DNA of 64,000 nt from Synechococcus sp. WH 7803. GTDB taxonomy: Bacteria; Cyanobacteriota; Cyanobacteriia; PCC-6307; Cyanobiaceae. Below, in pieces: positions 8,635-17,933 of the stretch; position 1 is the first letter of the stretch, and every line of letters starts with the position of its first letter. Position numbers and translations under genes: made by a program. The notes beneath the pieces are model-generated. The model searched no databases. It was not told where the DNA came from and saw nothing but the letters and a program-made list of their open reading frames with translations. The DNA is taken from assembly GCA_000063505.1 (NCBI GenBank), contig CT971583.1, forward strand, positions 1,953,918 to 2,017,917. The letters are read 5' to 3'.

Positions 8635-10563
8635 ATGGCCACCCGCCAGCCCCTCTCCGCCCGTCAAGCCCTCGGAAAGCAACCCTCCCTCAAAGCACCC
8701 AGGGTTCTTGGCGACTGGCTGCTGTGGCTCGAACAGCGCCCCCAGGACAAGGGCCGCACCACTGCGCTGTTGCGGCCTTGGGGACGCCCTGAGCAAACGC
8801 CCAAGGAACTCACCCCAGCCCCCTGCAACCTGCGTTGCCGGGTCCACGAATACGGCGGTGGCGCCAGCGCGGCAGCCCTGGATGACCATGGCCTCCTGCT
8901 GACCTGGATCGATGACAGCGATGGCTGTCTCTGGGCCCGGTCCTGGGGCGGACTGGCTGACGGAGACCCACAAACCGTGGTGGCGAACGGACCTGCCCGG
9001 CGTCTGACGGCCCCTGGCGAGGGTCTGCTGGGCGGTGGTGTGATCGATGCGAAGCGAAACCGCTGGATCGGCGTGATGGAGCACGCCGGGCGGGACGTCC
9101 TCGTGCAGGTGGCGATCGACCGCTTGGATCAGACGCCGGTTGTGCTGCACACAGCGGCGGATTTCGCGGGATACCCCGCCATCAGCCCTGATGGCGACCA
9201 GCTGGCTTGGGTGGAGTGGCAACAACCCGCCATGCCCTGGGAAGCCGCCGCACTGCACTGGGCTCCCATCAACGCCCATGGTGATCTCGGCAGCGTTGGC
9301 ACGCTGGCAGGCAGCACACCCGACGCTGAGCGTCCAACATCCATCTTCCAGCCGCTTTGGCTTCCTGACGGCCAGCTGATCGTTGCGGAGGACGCTGGTG
9401 GCTGGTGGAATCTGATGCAACACCAGGATCCCGGAGACCCGTCCCAGCGATGGGAACGGCTCTGGCCCATGCAGGCCGAGACGGCCATGCCGCAATGGGT
9501 GTTCGGCATGAGCACCACAGCCTGGGATGGGGAACAGCTGATTGCCGCTGTGTGCGCTGAAGGCCGTTGGCAATTGAAGCGGCTCAGCGCCGATGGCTCG
9601 ATCCGCATGGTGGACCAACCCTTCGACGACCTTGCGGAGCTGCATGCCGACGCAGGCCGTGCTGTAGCGATCGCCAGCAACAGCACAACCGGGCAGGGGC
9701 TGCTGGAACTGCACATCGCCAGTGGACGCTGGAGCCATACGCCGGCTTCAGCCCCGGTGTTGGAGCCGGAGAGCATCAGCATCGCCGAACCCCTCTGGTT
9801 CGCGGGAGCAGCCGGTCGGCGCACCCACGCCTGGTACTACCCACCCCGCGGCGGCGCCTCACCGAACACGCCCCTGCTGGTGAAAAGCCACAGCGGTCCC
9901 ACCGCGATGGCCCGCCGCGGCCTCAGCCTCGGCATTCAGTTCTGGACCAGCCGAGGCTGGGGCGTGGTGGATGTGAATTACGGGGGCTCTACTGGCTTTG
10001 GGCGGGCTTACCGCGAGCGGCTGAACGGTGAATGGGGCGTCGTGGATGTGCAGGACTGCGCCGCAGCAGCGAAGGCTGTGATCGCGAACGGAGATGCGCA
10101 CCCGCAGCGGATCGCCATCGAAGGGGGAAGTGCCGGCGGCTTCACCACCCTGGCCTGCCTCTGCTTCACCGATGTGTTCCAGGTGGGAGCCTGCCGTTAC
10201 GCGGTCAGCGACCTCTTGGCGCTGGCCTCCGAGACCCACCGCTTCGAAGCCCGCTATCTCGATGCTCTGGTGGGTGCATGGCCGCAGGACCGCCAGCGCT
10301 ATGAGGAGCGTTCACCCCTGCACCACGCCGATCGCATCCGTTGCCCGGTGATCTTCTTTCAGGGTCTGCAGGACAAGGTGGTGGTGCCGGAGCAAACGGA
10401 ACGGATGGCTGAGGCCCTGCGCCGCAACGGCATCCCTGTGGAGGTGCGCACCTACGCCGAGGAAGGGCATGGCTTCCGCGACAGTGCCGTGCAGGTGGAT
10501 GTGCTCGAAGCAACGGAAGCCTTCTTCCGCCAACACCTCGGACTCGAGCCCCACCCTCACTGA
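8635..10563 (+). CDS. S9-family prolyl-oligopeptidase-like serine peptidase
   Basis: 642 residues. An N-terminal beta-propeller (about 1-380; WIDDSDGCLW, ISPDGDQLAWVEW) precedes a C-terminal alpha/beta hydrolase domain. Catalytic residues appear as Ser in GGSAGG (about 499), Asp in QGLQDKVV (about 579) and His in EEGHGF (about 611). There is no signal peptide, so it is probably cytosolic and trims peptides or acyl-peptides. It is convergent with the aldolase gene, overlapping by 7 bp. Confidence 0.88.
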   Translation: MATRQPLSARQALGKQPSLKAPRVLGDWLLWLEQRPQDKGRTTALLRPWGRPEQTPKELTPAPCNLRCRVHEYGGGASAAALDDHGLLLTWIDDSDGCLWARSWGGLADGDPQTVVANGPARRLTAPGEGLLGGGVIDAKRNRWIGVMEHAGRDVLVQVAIDRLDQTPVVLHTAADFAGYPAISPDGDQLAWVEWQQPAMPWEAAALHWAPINAHGDLGSVGTLAGSTPDAERPTSIFQPLWLPDGQLIVAEDAGGWWNLMQHQDPGDPSQRWERLWPMQAETAMPQWVFGMSTTAWDGEQLIAAVCAEGRWQLKRLSADGSIRMVDQPFDDLAELHADAGRAVAIASNSTTGQGLLELHIASGRWSHTPASAPVLEPESISIAEPLWFAGAAGRRTHAWYYPPRGGASPNTPLLVKSHSGPTAMARRGLSLGIQFWTSRGWGVVDVNYGGSTGFGRAYRERLNGEWGVVDVQDCAAAAKAVIANGDAHPQRIAIEGGSAGGFTTLACLCFTDVFQVGACRYAVSDLLALASETHRFEARYLDALVGAWPQDRQRYEERSPLHHADRIRCPVIFFQGLQDKVVVPEQTERMAEALRRNGIPVEVRTYAEEGHGFRDSAVQVDVLEATEAFFRQHLGLEPHPH

Positions 10564-11231
10564 TCCTGCTGGCCGTAATGCAGACCTTTGAACTGGGCAT
10601 GCACAGCCTCCATCTGCTCTGCATCGAGCAGGGGAGGCTCCCCCAATTGCAGGGCCTGCAGGTACATCTTCGCCAGGGTTTCCACCTCCACGGCAATGCG
10701 CAGGGCAGCCTCAAGATCCGAGCCCAGCGTGACCAGCCCGTGCCTGGCCATCAAACAGGCCTGCCGCTCGACAAGCGCTCTCACCACATGTGCCGACAAG
10801 GCTGCGGTGCCAAACGTGGCGTAGGGAGCGCAGCGGATGTCATCCCCACCGGCCACCGCCACCATGTAGTGAAACGCGGGAATCGGCCGGTCATGGCAAG
10901 CCAGGGCAGTGGCATGCACCGGATGGCAGTGGAGCACGGCTTGCGCCTCAGGACGGGAGGCGAGCACATCCGCATGCAACCGCCACTCGGAGGATGGACG
11001 GCGCTGCCCCGACTGCAGCGGCTGGCCGCTCAGATCCAGTGCCACCAGATCCCCGGTTGTCATCTGCTCGTAGGGCAATGAGCTGGGAGTCACCAGCAGT
11101 CCGCCGTCGATGCGGACAGACAGGTTTCCCGATGTGCCTTGGTTGAGACCAGAGCCATTCAGGCGACGCGCCACCGCAACGAGTTGCTGCCGCAGAACGT
11201 CATCGTTGCCGAGACACTCAGCTCGGGCCAT
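10557..11231 (-). CDS. Class II aldolase/adducin-family protein next to mtnA
   Basis: 224 residues from MARAECLGNDD. Family motifs are GTSGNLSVR near 33, a Glu in SSEWRLH, the metal-binding pair in HCHPVH, and a third His in ARHGLV. The family includes L-fuculose-phosphate aldolase, MtnB dehydratase and 5-deoxyribulose-1-phosphate aldolase. Its start lies inside the 3' end of mtnA (14-bp overlap), so it is translated with mtnA. That favours acting on the MtnA product: either MtnB-like dehydration of methylthioribulose-1-phosphate, or cleavage of (deoxy)ribulose-1-phosphates to DHAP and an aldehyde. Sequence alone does not decide. Confidence 0.82.
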   Translation of the reverse strand: MARAECLGNDDVLRQQLVAVARRLNGSGLNQGTSGNLSVRIDGGLLVTPSSLPYEQMTTGDLVALDLSGQPLQSGQRRPSSEWRLHADVLASRPEAQAVLHCHPVHATALACHDRPIPAFHYMVAVAGGDDIRCAPYATFGTAALSAHVVRALVERQACLMARHGLVTLGSDLEAALRIAVEVETLAKMYLQALQLGEPPLLDAEQMEAVHAQFKGLHYGQQDQ

Positions 11232-12330
11232 AGAGCCCCCGCAAACCGTCCTCACTGGCCTCTGCCACACCCCGATCGGTAATCAGAGCCGTCACCAGCC
11301 GAGCCGGGGTGACATCAAAGGCGGGATTAAACCCCTCACTGCCATCGGGAGTGAGCTGCACCGGCACCAGTGAGCCAGCGGCGGCTCCCTCCACCACCCG
11401 CCCCTGGATGTGGGTCACCTCCTCGGCCGACCGCGCTTCAATCGGGATCTCAGCCACACCGTCATCCAGGCTCCAGTCGATCGTGGATGCAGGCAGTGCC
11501 ACGTAAAACGGCACGCCGTTGTCGTAAGCAGCCAGGGCCTTGAGATAGGTGCCGATCTTGTTGCAGACATCACCGCGGCGCGTGGTGCGGTCGGTGCCGA
11601 CGATCACCGCATCCACCTCACCGTGCTGCATGAGGTGGCCGCCGGCGTTGTCGACGATCACCGTATGCGGCACCCCCTCCCGCCCCAGCTCATAGGCGGT
11701 GAGGGAAGCCCCTTGATTGCGGGGACGGGTTTCATCCACCCACACATGGATGTTGAGTCCAGCGCGATGGGCCTTGTAGATGGGAGCCAAAGCAGTTCCC
11801 CAGTCCACGGTGGCCAGCCAGCCAGCGTTGCAGTGGGTCAGCACTTGGAAGGGCATCCCCTGGCGTTCCTTGGGGCGAGCGGCCGCCAGCCGCTGGAAGA
11901 TCTCGAGGCCATGGTCGCCGATGGCCGCACACATGGCCACGTCCTCCTCGGCGATCAAACCCGCTTCCTCCCTGGCGGCGGCAGCCCGTTGCTCCGGCGG
12001 CAGGGGCCGCACCCGGTCGCGCACGCGCTCCAAGGCCCAGCGCAGATTCACCGCCGTGGGTCTGGTGGCGTTGAGCTGGTCAAACGCTGCTGCCAGTGCC
12101 GCATCCGCGGGATCAACCTGCAAAGCCAACATCAACCCATAGGCGCCGGTCACCCCAATGAGCGGAGCGCCACGAACCACCATCGTGCGAATGGCCTCGG
12201 CCGCCTCTGCACAAGTGCTGAGGGTGAGGGTTTGAAACTGATGGGGGAGCTTGGTTTGGTCGATCACCCACACCGAGCGACCGCCTGGTTCAAGCCCGAT
12301 GGTGCGCCAGGCCTGGCCATCAATGTTCAT
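11218..12330 (-). CDS. mtnA: S-methyl-5-thioribose-1-phosphate isomerase
   Basis: 370 residues from the ATG at 12330 (MNIDGQAWRTIGLEPGG). Conserved blocks include VVRGAPLIGVTGAYG, the catalytic Cys region LTHCNAGWLAT, and the catalytic Asp region AVIVGTDRT. The enzyme isomerises methylthioribose-1-phosphate (and 5-deoxyribose-1-phosphate in some bacteria) to the ribulose form in SAM by-product salvage. It is first of a two-gene overlapping operon with the class II aldolase. No other salvage gene (mtnK, mtnP, mtnC, mtnD) is in this window. Confidence 0.93.
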   Translation of the reverse strand: MNIDGQAWRTIGLEPGGRSVWVIDQTKLPHQFQTLTLSTCAEAAEAIRTMVVRGAPLIGVTGAYGLMLALQVDPADAALAAAFDQLNATRPTAVNLRWALERVRDRVRPLPPEQRAAAAREEAGLIAEEDVAMCAAIGDHGLEIFQRLAAARPKERQGMPFQVLTHCNAGWLATVDWGTALAPIYKAHRAGLNIHVWVDETRPRNQGASLTAYELGREGVPHTVIVDNAGGHLMQHGEVDAVIVGTDRTTRRGDVCNKIGTYLKALAAYDNGVPFYVALPASTIDWSLDDGVAEIPIEARSAEEVTHIQGRVVEGAAAGSLVPVQLTPDGSEGFNPAFDVTPARLVTALITDRGVAEASEDGLRGLYGPS

Positions 12331-12431
12331 TTGATGCGCAATGGGTGACCCAGCCAATCTGCCTGGCCGGTCACTCCCATGAACCAACGGTGCCACCGGG
12401 ATGGCAACCTGCCGGCACTCACGCAACCGTT

Positions 12432-13850
12432 ATGGGGCTCAAGCTTTTTGACGTGCTGGTGGCCTTTGCCGGCCTGAGCCTGCTGCTGCTGGCGGGGATG
12501 GCCCTGCGCCAGAGGCTGCGCTGGCTGCGGGCACTGGGGATTCCCGAGGCCCTGGTCGCAGGCCTTCTGGGGTTGCTGGTTGGCCCTTTCGGACCCTGGT
12601 CGGTGTTCCCTGATGCGGTCTACAGGGTGTGGAGTCAAACCCCCGGCGTGCTGATCTCCCTGGTATTCGCCACCTTGTTCCTGGGACAACAACTGCCCAG
12701 CCCAAAGGTGATCTGGAACCGGGCCGCCGGGCAGACAGCGTTTGGCATGGTGCTGGGATTTGGCCAGTACCTGGTGGGAGCGCTGCTGGTGCTGGCGGTG
12801 CTCCAGCCCCTGTTTGGCACTGACCCGCTGATGGCCGCCTTGATTGAAGTGGGCTTCGAGGGGGGCCACGGCACCGCCGCCGGCATGGGCCCCACCTTCA
12901 CAGAGCTAGGGCTGCCCTCTGGAGAAACCCTGGGTCTGGCCATGGCCACAGTGGGCGTTCTGACCGCCGTGCTGCTCGGCAGCACCCTGGTGGTAATCGG
13001 TCGCAGTCGCCACTGGCTGTCCCGAGGAGACAGCGAAGCCGGCAGCAGCGCCTCCGCCACCCCACTGATGCGAACAGGGGACGGCGACCCGATGTCGGCG
13101 GATGAACGACTCGCCCTGGAGACGGCTGCCGGAACCGTGGAGTCAGACCAAGCGGAGTCGATGACCATCGATGCGCTCACGGTGAACGTTGCGCTGGCCG
13201 GCGGCGCTGTCGGCCTGGGAATCCTGCTCAAAGCTGGACTCACCCAGCTTGGTGGATTGACTGGAGGCGAGGGCACAGCAAAGCTCTTGGCCGCGATTCC
13301 CGTCTTTCCCCTGGCGATGGTGGGGGGCTTGATCGTTCAGATTCTTCTGCAGCGCAGTCGCCAGACCCGCCTGGTGTCACCCGTGGCCCAGGCCAGCATC
13401 GGCTCCCTGGCGATGGATCTGCTGATCACCGCTGCCATGGCCAGCCTCAACCTGCCGCTTCTGGAGGAAAACTGGCTTCCCTTCGCGCTGCTCGCTGCAG
13501 CTGGTCTCACCTGGAATGTCTGTGCATTCCTCTGGTTGGCCCCTCGCATCTTCAGCGACCACTGGTTTGAGCGGGGCATTGCCGACTTCGGGCAGGGCAC
13601 GGGGGTCACGGCCACGGGATTGCTGCTGCTGCGCATGGCCGACCCGTTCGGACGCAGCCGCGCCATGGAGGCGTTTTCCTTCAAACAGTTGCTGTTTGAG
13701 CCCTTTCTCGGTGGCGGGCTGGTGACGGCCCTCTCCCCCTTGCTGATCGTGAGTTGGGGGTTGCCCCGCTTCAGCGTGGTGGCTCTGCTGCTCACCCTGG
13801 CCGCGTTGCTGCTGGGTCTGCGCCTCGGGCGACAGCGCCAACGGAGCTGA
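12432..13850 (+). CDS. GltS-like sodium/glutamate symporter-family protein
   Basis: About 472 residues from MGLKLFDVLVAFAGLSLLLL; the open frame extends upstream over the mtnA start but lacks family sequence there. Two halves of about five membrane helices are separated by a polar linker (residues ~195-255). Conserved signatures include GFEGGHGTAAG and the second-half FGQGTGVTATG, typical of Na+/glutamate carriers (ESS/GltS). The substrate is probably a dicarboxylate or glutamate, in the plasma membrane. It is divergent from mtnA. Confidence 0.85.
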   Translation: MGLKLFDVLVAFAGLSLLLLAGMALRQRLRWLRALGIPEALVAGLLGLLVGPFGPWSVFPDAVYRVWSQTPGVLISLVFATLFLGQQLPSPKVIWNRAAGQTAFGMVLGFGQYLVGALLVLAVLQPLFGTDPLMAALIEVGFEGGHGTAAGMGPTFTELGLPSGETLGLAMATVGVLTAVLLGSTLVVIGRSRHWLSRGDSEAGSSASATPLMRTGDGDPMSADERLALETAAGTVESDQAESMTIDALTVNVALAGGAVGLGILLKAGLTQLGGLTGGEGTAKLLAAIPVFPLAMVGGLIVQILLQRSRQTRLVSPVAQASIGSLAMDLLITAAMASLNLPLLEENWLPFALLAAAGLTWNVCAFLWLAPRIFSDHWFERGIADFGQGTGVTATGLLLLRMADPFGRSRAMEAFSFKQLLFEPFLGGGLVTALSPLLIVSWGLPRFSVVALLLTLAALLLGLRLGRQRQRS

Positions 13851-13915
13851 CGGTCGGGATCCCCTACCCCTGCCGATGGAGACCGCTGTCAGCCTGAAGG
13901 GAACGGGAGACAGGA

Positions 13916-14665
13916 ATGAAGAGCCTGTTTGAACAACAGTGGCAGACCTACCGCACCGTGCTCGAGCACGACGCCATGGAGCACCGGGCGGTGGCTGCCG
14001 CCACAGGCAAGGAACTGCAGATATGGCTGGCACAACGCCCTGCGCACCGGCCCCTGCCAACACTCGTGGATCTTGGCTGCGGCGATCTGGCCCGCATGGC
14101 CGACCTCTTCAGGACCTTGCCCCTCGGCGCCTACACCGGCCTGGACCTGGCAGCGTCGGTGTTGCCCCTGGCCGCGCAGGCGATGGGTGAGGCGCCATTC
14201 CCTTGCCGATGGGAGCAGGGTGATCTCCTCGCCTGGGCTGAACGGCCCAACCCTCTGGCCGATGGCAACCAACCGGAGCGCGTGGATGTGATTCATTCCG
14301 CTTTCGCCATTCATCACCTCAGCGACAGCCAGAAAATTCAGTTTCTGCGAGGCGCCCGGCAACGGATCGAGACGGACGGTCTGCTGCTGTGGGTGGATGT
14401 GTTTCAGAACGAGGACGACACCCGAGAGACCTACCTCGACCGTTACATCGATCGGGTGCGCCACTGGCCCGCACTCAACACCCTGCAGATCCAGGCCATT
14501 GTTGAGCACATGCAGGCCTGCGACTGGCCTGCCCAGCGGGGCACGATTGAAACGATCGCCGCCCAAGAAGGATGGAGCTGGCGCTGGGCCTGGCGCGGCA
14601 CCTCAGGGAGCGAGGCTCTCGCTGTGCTTCAGCCGTGCTCCCTGAAGAACGCAATCACGCCCTGA
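13916..14665 (+). CDS. Class I SAM-dependent methyltransferase
   Basis: 249 residues. Motif I is VDLGCGDLARMADLF (about 44-58). Next come YTGLDLAASVLPLA and VIHSAFAIHHLSD, as in Rossmann-fold small-molecule methyltransferases. The substrate is unknown. The 3' end overlaps sufS (convergent) by 37 bp. It follows the GltS-like gene after 65 bp and may be cotranscribed. Confidence 0.82.
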   Translation: MKSLFEQQWQTYRTVLEHDAMEHRAVAAATGKELQIWLAQRPAHRPLPTLVDLGCGDLARMADLFRTLPLGAYTGLDLAASVLPLAAQAMGEAPFPCRWEQGDLLAWAERPNPLADGNQPERVDVIHSAFAIHHLSDSQKIQFLRGARQRIETDGLLLWVDVFQNEDDTRETYLDRYIDRVRHWPALNTLQIQAIVEHMQACDWPAQRGTIETIAAQEGWSWRWAWRGTSGSEALAVLQPCSLKNAITP

Positions 14666-15897
14666 AGCTCGGCGGCAAAACGATCGATCTCTTCAAACGT
14701 CGTGGTGAAGCTGAGGCTGGCCCTGGCCGAACCCGTCACCTTGAAGTGACGATGCAGAGGCTGGCAGCAGTGGTGTCCGCTGCGGATGCAGATGCCGGCG
14801 AGATCGAGCATGGAGGCAATGTCGTTGGCGTGGACACCATCAACGAGAAACGTGGCAAGGGCTCCCCGTCCCGGCTGCTGCTCCGGTGTCGGACCAAGGA
14901 TGCGCAGTCCCTCGATGCTGTCGAGCTGCTGGAAGAGATAGCGGGTGAGTTGCGCTTCCCAGGCAGCGATCTGCTCCAAGCCGAGCGCCTCGAGGTAGGT
15001 AATCGCCGCGCCCATGCCCACAGCTTCGCCGATGGCGGGGGTGCCGGCCTCGAACTTATGGGGCAAAGCAGCCCAGGTGCTGTGATCGAGGAATACATCC
15101 TGGATCATTTCGCCACCCCCCAGGAATGGAGGCATGGCGTCAAGCAGGTCTTTCCGTGCCCAAAGGAAGCCCATGCCCGTAGGCCCGCACAGCTTGTGGG
15201 AGGACCCCACAAGAAAATCAACACCCAGCTGATTCACATCGGTGGATTGGTGGGCCAAGCTCTGGCAGGCATCCACGAGCATCAGCGCACCAACCCCATG
15301 GGCCAAGGCCGCGATCTCCTCCACGGGATTGCGGCAACCCAGGGTGTTGCTGATGTGCACAAGGCTCACCAAACGGGTGCGCTTGTTGAGCTGCTGACGC
15401 AAATCATCGAGGTCGAGCTCTCCGCTCTCGGTGATGCCCACATGACGCAGAACGCAACCCGTGCGCTGGGCGAGCTGCTGCCAGGGCACGAGATTGCTGT
15501 GGTGCTCCATGACGCTGAGCAGCACCTCATCGCCGGCCTGAAGGTTGGCATCCCCCCAGGTGCGCGCCACCAGATTGATGGCCTCCGTGGCGTTGCGAGT
15601 AAACACCACTTCATCGGGCCCGGCAGCGCCCACGAATCGGGCCACGGCAGCGCGGGCTCCCTCGAAGGCCTCAGTGGCACGGGCGCTGAGCTGATGGGCC
15701 CCCCGATGCACATTGGCGTTGTCATTGCTGTAGTAACCGCGCAAGGCATCGAGCACCGCCTGGGGCTTCTGACTGGTGGCCGCATGGTCGAGATAGACCA
15801 AGGGACCACCCTGAGAATCCAACTGATCCAGGATCGGAAAATCGGAACGAGTCCGTTCCGCAAGCGTTACGCCAACGTCACGAGAAAGTGTGGTCAT
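14629..15897 (-). CDS. sufS: Cysteine desulfurase SufS
   Basis: 422 residues, class II (SufS/CsdA) desulfurase. The PLP lysine lies in VGSSHKLCGPTGMGF and the catalytic cysteine in RSGHHCCQP. It mobilises sulfur from cysteine as persulfide for Fe-S assembly. It is the last gene of ftrC-sufB-sufC-sufD-sufS; its ATG overlaps the sufD stop (ATGA), so translation is coupled. Confidence 0.96.
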   Translation of the reverse strand: MTTLSRDVGVTLAERTRSDFPILDQLDSQGGPLVYLDHAATSQKPQAVLDALRGYYSNDNANVHRGAHQLSARATEAFEGARAAVARFVGAAGPDEVVFTRNATEAINLVARTWGDANLQAGDEVLLSVMEHHSNLVPWQQLAQRTGCVLRHVGITESGELDLDDLRQQLNKRTRLVSLVHISNTLGCRNPVEEIAALAHGVGALMLVDACQSLAHQSTDVNQLGVDFLVGSSHKLCGPTGMGFLWARKDLLDAMPPFLGGGEMIQDVFLDHSTWAALPHKFEAGTPAIGEAVGMGAAITYLEALGLEQIAAWEAQLTRYLFQQLDSIEGLRILGPTPEQQPGRGALATFLVDGVHANDIASMLDLAGICIRSGHHCCQPLHRHFKVTGSARASLSFTTTFEEIDRFAAELQGVIAFFREHG

Positions 15898-17096
15898 AGG
15901 GGGCGGGCGGGATCGTTGATGGCAGCGGATGCCAGCCAGGAGGGCGCCATTGAAGGAAGGCGATCCACCACATCGCAGCAGTAGCCCTTTAGCAGCAGCG
16001 CTGCAGCCTCATCGGCAGCCACGCCGCGGCTGCGCAGGTAAAAAAGCTGATCCTGCTGCAGTTGGCTGACCGTGGCTCCGTGAGCGCAACGGACATCGTC
16101 GGCCACAATCTCCAGCTCCGGCTTGGCATCCACGCGGGCCCGATTGGACAACAGCAGATTGCGACTGAGCTGGGACGCATCGGTGCGCTGTGCAGCCCTG
16201 GGCACCTGGATGGCGCCGTTGAAAATGCTGTGAGAGCGATCAGCCGCCACAGCTTTTTGCAGCTGATCCAGTGATCCCTCCGGGCCTTCAAAGCAAACAC
16301 TCGTGTGGGTGGCGAATTGTTCATCCGTGCCGGTCATCGCCAAACCGGTCAGGCGAGTGGTGGCCTGTCCATCCACCTGCAGCACCCGAGGCTCCAGCCT
16401 CCCGAAGCGCCAACCACGACACACACTCACGAAGTCGTAGCTGCTGCGAGGTTCCTGCTCCACCGCCAGATGGGCGAGCAAGGAGCTGTCGTCACTCGCA
16501 CTGGCCAGAACGCCATGGCGCAGGCGCGCTTCCTGTCCCAGATGCACCTCAATCACATGGCTGTGCGCCAACGGCGCAGCCGCGGATTCACGCTCAGCAG
16601 GAATCACCTGAAACAGATCCAGCTCAGCCTTTTCCTCGAGAAGCAAAAGCACCCGCGTGGCCACCAGACCACCCCCTGCAGCCAGCACAATTTCGAGCGG
16701 AGCCACCGAGCCGCGCACGCGCAGAGCCAAAACGCGCTGGCTGCGGGCATGGTTGAGCTCCACGGGCCAGGTCTCAGCGCAACCACAGCGATCCAGGGTG
16801 TGCCCAAGGGCCTGCTCGAGCTCGGCTTCGCTCAAAGGCGAGACACCCTCAGGAAGTTGAACTCCTTCGAGGGGATCGACGCCGGTTCCGATCACGAAGC
16901 GGGTCACGCCCTGGTGGATGGAAGGCCAGGCATGCTGAGCAGACCCTTCAACGGACGGCAGGGAGGCCATCGCCTCCAGCCGCTTGAGATCTGTGAGCCG
17001 CCAGGCTTCCTGGCGTCGGGTCGGCAGACCCAGCCGCTCGAGATTGGCCTGCCCCCGCTTCTGAACTGGTGTCAACACCGTGTTGACCATGATCAA
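15894..17096 (-). CDS. sufD: Fe-S cluster assembly scaffold protein SufD
   Basis: 400 residues from a TTG that overlaps the sufC stop (TTGA), or 398 from the ATG two codons later. The C-terminal half carries the SufB/SufD beta-helix core (RVDAKPELEIVADDVRCAHG ... LFYLRSRGV). SufD pairs with SufB in the SufBC2D scaffold complex. The N-terminal half is more divergent, as usual. Confidence 0.94.
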   Translation of the reverse strand: MIMVNTVLTPVQKRGQANLERLGLPTRRQEAWRLTDLKRLEAMASLPSVEGSAQHAWPSIHQGVTRFVIGTGVDPLEGVQLPEGVSPLSEAELEQALGHTLDRCGCAETWPVELNHARSQRVLALRVRGSVAPLEIVLAAGGGLVATRVLLLLEEKAELDLFQVIPAERESAAAPLAHSHVIEVHLGQEARLRHGVLASASDDSSLLAHLAVEQEPRSSYDFVSVCRGWRFGRLEPRVLQVDGQATTRLTGLAMTGTDEQFATHTSVCFEGPEGSLDQLQKAVAADRSHSIFNGAIQVPRAAQRTDASQLSRNLLLSNRARVDAKPELEIVADDVRCAHGATVSQLQQDQLFYLRSRGVAADEAAALLLKGYCCDVVDRLPSMAPSWLASAAINDPARPL

Positions 17097-17881
17097 ACCA
17101 CTCCCTCAGCAGCCAGCTGCTCGTCCACCCAGTCGTATCCGATCTGCTCAAGCTCCAACGCCAGCTCCCTGCCGCCGGTCCGCAGAATGCGACCTGCAGC
17201 CATCACGTGGACATAGTCAGGAGTGATCTCATCCAGCAACCGCTGGTAGTGGGTGATCAAGATGGATGCGGTCTCCGGGCTGGAAAGTTGATTCACGCCA
17301 CTGGCAACGATGCGCAGGGCGTCGATGTCGAGCCCGGAATCGGTTTCGTCCAGGATGGAGACCACCGGCTCAAGAAGAGCCATCTGCAGGATTTCATTGC
17401 GTTTTTTCTCTCCCCCGGAGAATCCCTGATTCACGCTTCGATCAAGGAAGGCAGGGTCCATCTGAACCACCTTCAGCCTTTCGCGCACATGGTCTTCGAA
17501 GTCGAAGGTGTCGAGCTCCTCCTGCCCCTGGGTCTCGCGGCGAGCATTGGTGGACACCCTGAGGAATTCCAGGTTGCTGACGCCTGGAATTTCCACCGGA
17601 TACTGAAAGCCAAGGAACACACCGAGGCGGGCCCGTTGCTCGGGTTCGAGCGTTAGGAGATCGTCACCGCGGTAACGCACCGATCCTCCGGTGACCCGAT
17701 ACGCAGGGTGACCGGCAAGAACTTTGGAGAGTGTGCTCTTGCCACTGCCGTTACGCCCCATGACGGCATGAATTTCACCGGCACGAACCTGCAGATTCAC
17801 ACCCTTCAGGATGGGTTGATCCTCCACGGACGCATGCAGGTCGGAAATGTCGAGGAGCAGCTCGGCGTCGGGGCGGATCAC
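17093..17881 (-). CDS. sufC: Fe-S cluster assembly ATPase SufC
   Basis: 262 residues from the GTG at 17881 (VIRPDAELLLDISDLHASVED); longer in-frame starts run back into the intergenic region and sufB and lack family sequence. It has Walker A GRNGSGKST, signature FSGGEKKRNEI and Walker B LDETDSGLD. It is the ABC-type ATPase that drives conformational change in SufB-SufD. The gene lies 52 bp after sufB and overlaps the sufD start by 4 bp. Confidence 0.95.
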   Translation of the reverse strand: MIRPDAELLLDISDLHASVEDQPILKGVNLQVRAGEIHAVMGRNGSGKSTLSKVLAGHPAYRVTGGSVRYRGDDLLTLEPEQRARLGVFLGFQYPVEIPGVSNLEFLRVSTNARRETQGQEELDTFDFEDHVRERLKVVQMDPAFLDRSVNQGFSGGEKKRNEILQMALLEPVVSILDETDSGLDIDALRIVASGVNQLSSPETASILITHYQRLLDEITPDYVHVMAAGRILRTGGRELALELEQIGYDWVDEQLAAEGVV

Positions 17882-17933
17882 GATGGAAGAGAGGGCGGGA
17901 TAAAAGGAAACTCGTTCAGGAGAGCTGCGGACG

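Noticed and set aside
8614-9738. A 374-codon minus-strand open frame
   Set aside because: Antisense to the S9 peptidase; no family sequence, rich in codon-shadow residues.
11410-12348. A 312-codon plus-strand open frame
   Set aside because: Antisense shadow of mtnA.
14572-15984. A 470-codon plus-strand open frame
   Set aside because: It is the shadow of sufS on the other strand, kept open by high GC content.
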